Below are positions 6,017 to 8,201 of a DNA stretch of 8,201 nt, piece by piece (positions within the stretch are counted from its first letter, which is position 1; each line of letters begins with the position of its first letter). A program made the position numbers and the translations under genes. The notes under the pieces were generated by a model. The model did no database searches and had not been told where the DNA came from. It saw nothing but the letters and a program-made list of their open reading frames with translations. Origin of the DNA: Balneolales bacterium (GTDB lineage: Bacteria; Bacteroidota; Rhodothermia; Balneolales; Balneolaceae); NCBI GenBank assembly GCA_022360375.1, contig JAKSCW010000345.1, positions 1 to 8,201 on the forward strand. Direction: 5' to 3'.

Positions 6017-6974
6017 GATGATTTTTTAGAATTCTGATTTTATTGGGAAGATAAATGAAGTAATAAATAATGAAAGCTGCAGAACCGATTATAATGGTTA
6101 GGCTGAGCCAGGCAGGCATTTCCGTATACCGGGTCACAAATGACTCCAGAAAACCTGCCAGAATGAAAATCGGGACTAAGGCCACCACCATTTTCATTCC
6201 TTCCTTAACCCCTTTTAAGAAAGCCTCATACCTGCTAAGAGTACCCGGAAAAAGAAAGCTGTTTCCTACTACAAAGCCCGCAGCTCCCGCAATTACAATG
6301 GCGGATAGTTCGAGCGTGCCATGGATAAATACAACAAGTAATGCTTCTTTTAGTAGGGTGTATTTCGCGAAGAACTGAAGAAATGCCCCAACCATTATCC
6401 CATTGTTGAACAGAATTAACCCGGTACCAAGAGAAGTAATCAAGCCGGCAATAAAAGCTATAAAGGAAACCCGGATGTTATTGATGGTTATACCAAGAAA
6501 CATGTTCATGGCATACTCATCTTTGTAAACTGCAAGCGGGTCACCCTTTTCGATATTTTCTATGGTCATATTGATGTAACGATCACCCAGAAAACTTCGG
6601 GCGAAGTTATCCTCCAGGAAAGAAGAGGTTGCTCCAATAGTGATTGCGATAGAGAAAACGAGAAAAGAAACCAGAAGTTCGGTTTGCCTTCTGCTAAATA
6701 TTTCCGGGATATCATGCGTCCAAAAACGAACAATGGTGTGCAGATCGGCACGCTTATTTTTGTATAAAGTGTTATGCGCTTTAATTGCAAGATCGTTTAG
6801 ATATTGAGTAGTTTTACTATCCGGATAATTACTTTGTGCATATGCTAAATCGTTGGAAATTTTAACATATAAGTCAGCTATGGTGTCTGCTGATTCCGAA
6901 CCTGGAGCTTTAAGCAGAACCTCAAAACTCTTCCATTTTTCCGTATTCTTTTTTAAAAAAGCGACTTCCCTCAT
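5994..6974 (-). CDS. SpoIIM-family (stage II sporulation protein M-like) membrane protein
   Basis: The 326-residue protein has an N-terminal cytosolic helical region that opens MREVAFLKKN, followed by about five or six membrane segments (roughly 98-116, 160-190, 193-206, 212-242, 262-281, 289-309). The family hallmark HGTLELSA lies at 218-225, followed by a glycine-rich helix and F-P-G at 242-244; in the family this region packs within the membrane. SpoIIM works in forespore engulfment in endospore formers, but this subfamily is widespread in bacteria that do not sporulate and is often found with RDD proteins, as here. The ATG at 6974 gives the expected family N terminus and has no Shine-Dalgarno. 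This is the first gene of the six-gene operon and is divergent from the RDD gene. No sporulation gene is nearby, so a sporulation role is unlikely. Confidence 0.91.
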   Translation of the reverse strand: MREVAFLKKNTEKWKSFEVLLKAPGSESADTIADLYVKISNDLAYAQSNYPDSKTTQYLNDLAIKAHNTLYKNKRADLHTIVRFWTHDIPEIFSRRQTELLVSFLVFSIAITIGATSSFLEDNFARSFLGDRYINMTIENIEKGDPLAVYKDEYAMNMFLGITINNIRVSFIAFIAGLITSLGTGLILFNNGIMVGAFLQFFAKYTLLKEALLVVFIHGTLELSAIVIAGAAGFVVGNSFLFPGTLSRYEAFLKGVKEGMKMVVALVPIFILAGFLESFVTRYTEMPAWLSLTIIIGSAAFIIYYFIYLPNKIRILKNHHEQLHTS

Positions 6975-7063
6975 TATGTACTTTTTGCTTTTCTTTTGAA
7001 CCGTTCGGATGTACTTTTCGACGCTGAATAGTACCTCATTTCATTTTAAATAAAAACCAATAG
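6975..7063. promoter_or_regulatory. Divergent promoter region, SpoIIM-family operon / RDD gene
   Basis: These 89 bp lie between two outward-facing start codons and must hold the promoters of both transcription units unless the operon is read from a promoter inside the RDD gene. I cannot place a convincing -35/-10 pair or a Bacteroidota -33/-7 pair (TTTG and TAnnTTTG) on either strand; the nearest look-alike is TACTTTTC at 7012-7019. The region holds a 10-bp direct repeat, a short GAAC-C-GTTC palindrome (6998-7006) and an AT-rich stretch (about 7035-7058) next to the RDD start. Neither gene has a recognisable Shine-Dalgarno here. Confidence 0.5.
6976..7018. repeat. Pair of 10-bp direct repeats ATGTACTTTT
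   Basis: The copies at 6976-6985 and 7009-7018 are exact and start 33 bp apart, near three helical turns, within the divergent intergenic region. A third GTAC occurs at 7031-7034 without the flanking match. The placement is what an operator for a dimeric regulator would look like, but with only two copies in AT-rich DNA chance is possible. Confidence 0.5.
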
Positions 7064-7810
7064 ATGTCGAATATCGGAGTAGAAACTACTCAACACGTTC
7101 AACTCAATTATAAGCCTGCAACGTTAACTGACCGTATTTTGGCATATTTGTTAGATGGGATTGTACTAGGGGCTTATTTTATTGTGCTAATGGCTTTGGG
7201 CGATAGCAGTTCGGCATCAACAGATTCAGGCAATGAAGGAGGAATGTGGCTGGGCATGCTGTTGATATACTTACCTATTTGGGGGTACCATCTTGTTAGC
7301 GAGATTCTGTGGAATGGGTATACCGTAGGAAAATGGTTAGTTGGAATTCGGGTGGTAAAACTAGATGGAACCCGCCCTTCAATTACCAATTTTTTGATAC
7401 GTTGGTTTATCCGCCTTTTTGAAGTAACCGCTACCGGTGGAGGTTTAGCCTTAATTACTATTCTGATAAATGGAAAAGGGCAACGTTTAGGTGATATTGC
7501 AGCAAAAACCTGTGTCATTAAAGTAGGAAGGCAGACTAAACTTTCTGCTACAATGTTTGAAAATATTTCGGATGAATATGAAGCCGTTTTTCCGCAGGTA
7601 ATGGAGCTGAAAGATGAAGATATTGCCATTGTGAACGAGGTTCTTAAATCCCAGAATAGTTATGAATATTCAGCCTGGATTAAGCTTGTGGGTAAAACAA
7701 AAACGCTTCTAATGCAAAAAATGGGGTTAAAAGAAACGGAACTAGGCGGGCTTCCTTTTTTAAGGCAAGTGATTAAAGACTATAATGCCCTGCATGGAGT
7801 GTTAGAATAA
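7064..7810 (+). CDS. RDD-family membrane protein
   Basis: The 248-residue protein carries the RDD domain at about 20-153. The first membrane segment follows T-D-R24 with D31 seven residues later, the second segment covers about 62-79, then N-G-Y-T-V-G-K-W-L-V-G at 84-94, R-W-F-I-R-L at 113-118, a third hydrophobic stretch, and Q-R-L-G-D-I-A-A at 140-147. These hold the Arg and two Asp positions that name the family. RDD proteins are poorly understood; some have been linked to ion or small-molecule transport. About 95 residues of soluble, charged, helical sequence (154-248) follow the domain and look like a cytosolic tail. The gene is transcribed away from the SpoIIM-family operon and probably shares its control region, so a role with that membrane system is reasonable. 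The ATG at 7064 lacks a Shine-Dalgarno. The last three codons overlap the end of cyoE. Confidence 0.93.
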   Translation: MSNIGVETTQHVQLNYKPATLTDRILAYLLDGIVLGAYFIVLMALGDSSSASTDSGNEGGMWLGMLLIYLPIWGYHLVSEILWNGYTVGKWLVGIRVVKLDGTRPSITNFLIRWFIRLFEVTATGGGLALITILINGKGQRLGDIAAKTCVIKVGRQTKLSATMFENISDEYEAVFPQVMELKDEDIAIVNEVLKSQNSYEYSAWIKLVGKTKTLLMQKMGLKETELGGLPFLRQVIKDYNALHGVLE

Positions 7811-8201
7811 CCGATCTACAGATAAAACCAGCCAGATAATTGGCAAATAGGCGATGCTTGCAAACATAAGCTTTCGTGCAGCTTCCCGGGTTCGTTCTAT
7901 CGCAAAACGCACCCCAAAATGAAGGAAGAAGAAAGCGAGTGAAGTTCCCGCGATGAGAAAGAATAAACCAGCCTGATCAAGTGCGAATAAAAAATAGGTT
8001 ACAGGAACCAGAAGGAGGATAGTTATAATCGAGTAGGTTGCAGTTTTTAACCCGGTATCATCATTCTTAGGCAACATTTTAAATCCTGCACCTGCGTAAT
8101 CTTCTTTATACATCCATGCAATGGCCATTACATGTGGGATTTGCCATAAAAAAACAATCAAAAACAGAACCCACATGCCCGGGTCATTGAGCGTACCAGT
8201 A
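7802..8201 (-). CDS. cyoE: Heme O synthase (protoheme IX farnesyltransferase), 3' part
   Basis: The C-terminal 132 residues of a UbiA-superfamily prenyltransferase are visible; the frame stays open to the window edge and the N-terminal half, including the first Asp-rich motif, lies outside. A methionine at 8174-8176 is internal. The enzyme adds a farnesyl group to heme b to make heme O for terminal oxidases, in the cytoplasmic membrane. The signature is clear: a W-Q-I-P-H segment, then K-E-D-Y-A-G-A-G-F-K-M-L-P, which is the second conserved loop of CyoE/CtaB, followed by the remaining membrane helices (starting about T-A-T-Y-S-I-I-T, then A-G-L-F-F-L, then the C-terminal L-M-F-A-S-I-A-Y-L-P-I-I). 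CyoE usually has PHF where this protein has PHV, a mild variant. Its TAA sits inside the final codons of the convergent RDD gene. Related cytochrome oxidase genes would be expected further right, outside this window. Confidence 0.95.
   Translation of the reverse strand, partial: TGTLNDPGMWVLFLIVFLWQIPHVMAIAWMYKEDYAGAGFKMLPKNDDTGLKTATYSIITILLLVPVTYFLFALDQAGLFFLIAGTSLAFFFLHFGVRFAIERTREAARKLMFASIAYLPIIWLVLSVDRLF

Noticed and set aside
6070..6790. Frames on both strands within the SpoIIM-family gene
   Set aside because: The HGTLE motif and membrane segments lie in the annotated frame; these others are frame shadows.
5994..6974. Sporulation function suggested by the SpoIIM name
   Set aside because: The family is common in bacteria that do not sporulate, and no other sporulation gene is present.
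2252..7289. Seven GGTACC palindromes (2252, 3702, 4977, 5099, 5351, 6423, 7284), more than the roughly two expected by chance
   Set aside because: They lie inside coding regions in unrelated contexts with no common flanks or spacing; a modest excess in one window is not evidence of a functional site.
7174..7629. A 151-codon frame on the - strand opposite the RDD gene
   Set aside because: It is long, but the RDD motifs are clear on the + strand and the antisense product has no recognisable features.

Overview
The window looks like a chromosomal segment from a member of the Bacteroidota/Balneolota/Rhodothermota assemblage. That placement is an inference from the gene set and the protein style: an RDD, SpoIIM-like, DUF4129, DUF4350, MoxR and DUF58 neighbourhood beside heme O synthase, in moderately AT-rich DNA. 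A Balneolaceae-like source is my best guess from memory, and no marker gene here proves it. The DNA is almost fully coding. The longest stretch without a gene is the 126 bp at 788-913, and there are no RNA genes, insertion sequences, CRISPR arrays or phage genes that I can support.

Layout. (1) Bases 1-787 on the + strand hold the 3' end of a gene made of a 30-residue (90-bp) tandem repeat; its start lies outside the window. (2) Bases 914-6974 on the - strand hold a six-gene operon. In transcription order it encodes a SpoIIM-family membrane protein, a polytopic membrane protein of unknown function, a DUF4129 protein, a DUF4350 protein, a MoxR-family AAA+ ATPase and a DUF58 protein. The genes are packed with overlaps of 23, 4 and 4 bp and gaps of at most 23 bp. 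(3) An 89-bp divergent intergenic region (6975-7063) separates this operon from an RDD-family membrane protein on the + strand (7064-7810). (4) The 3' end of cyoE, heme O synthase, enters from the right on the - strand. Its stop codon lies inside the last codons of the RDD gene.

How the genes may work together. MoxR ATPases are commonly encoded next to DUF58 proteins and are thought to act as chaperones or remodelling factors for VWA-like partners. DUF4129 is otherwise known as the C-terminal domain of membrane transglutaminase-like (TgpA-type) proteins that also sit in MoxR-DUF58 clusters. Here a separate DUF4129 protein, a two-membrane-segment DUF4350 protein and three multi-spanning proteins (SpoIIM-like, the 282-residue protein, RDD) surround the ATPase pair, with no transglutaminase domain in sight. 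The simplest reading is a cell-envelope machine in which a cytosolic AAA+ motor acts on membrane-anchored partners. Its substrate is unknown and no function can be read from the sequence. The repeat gene and cyoE are probably unrelated neighbours.
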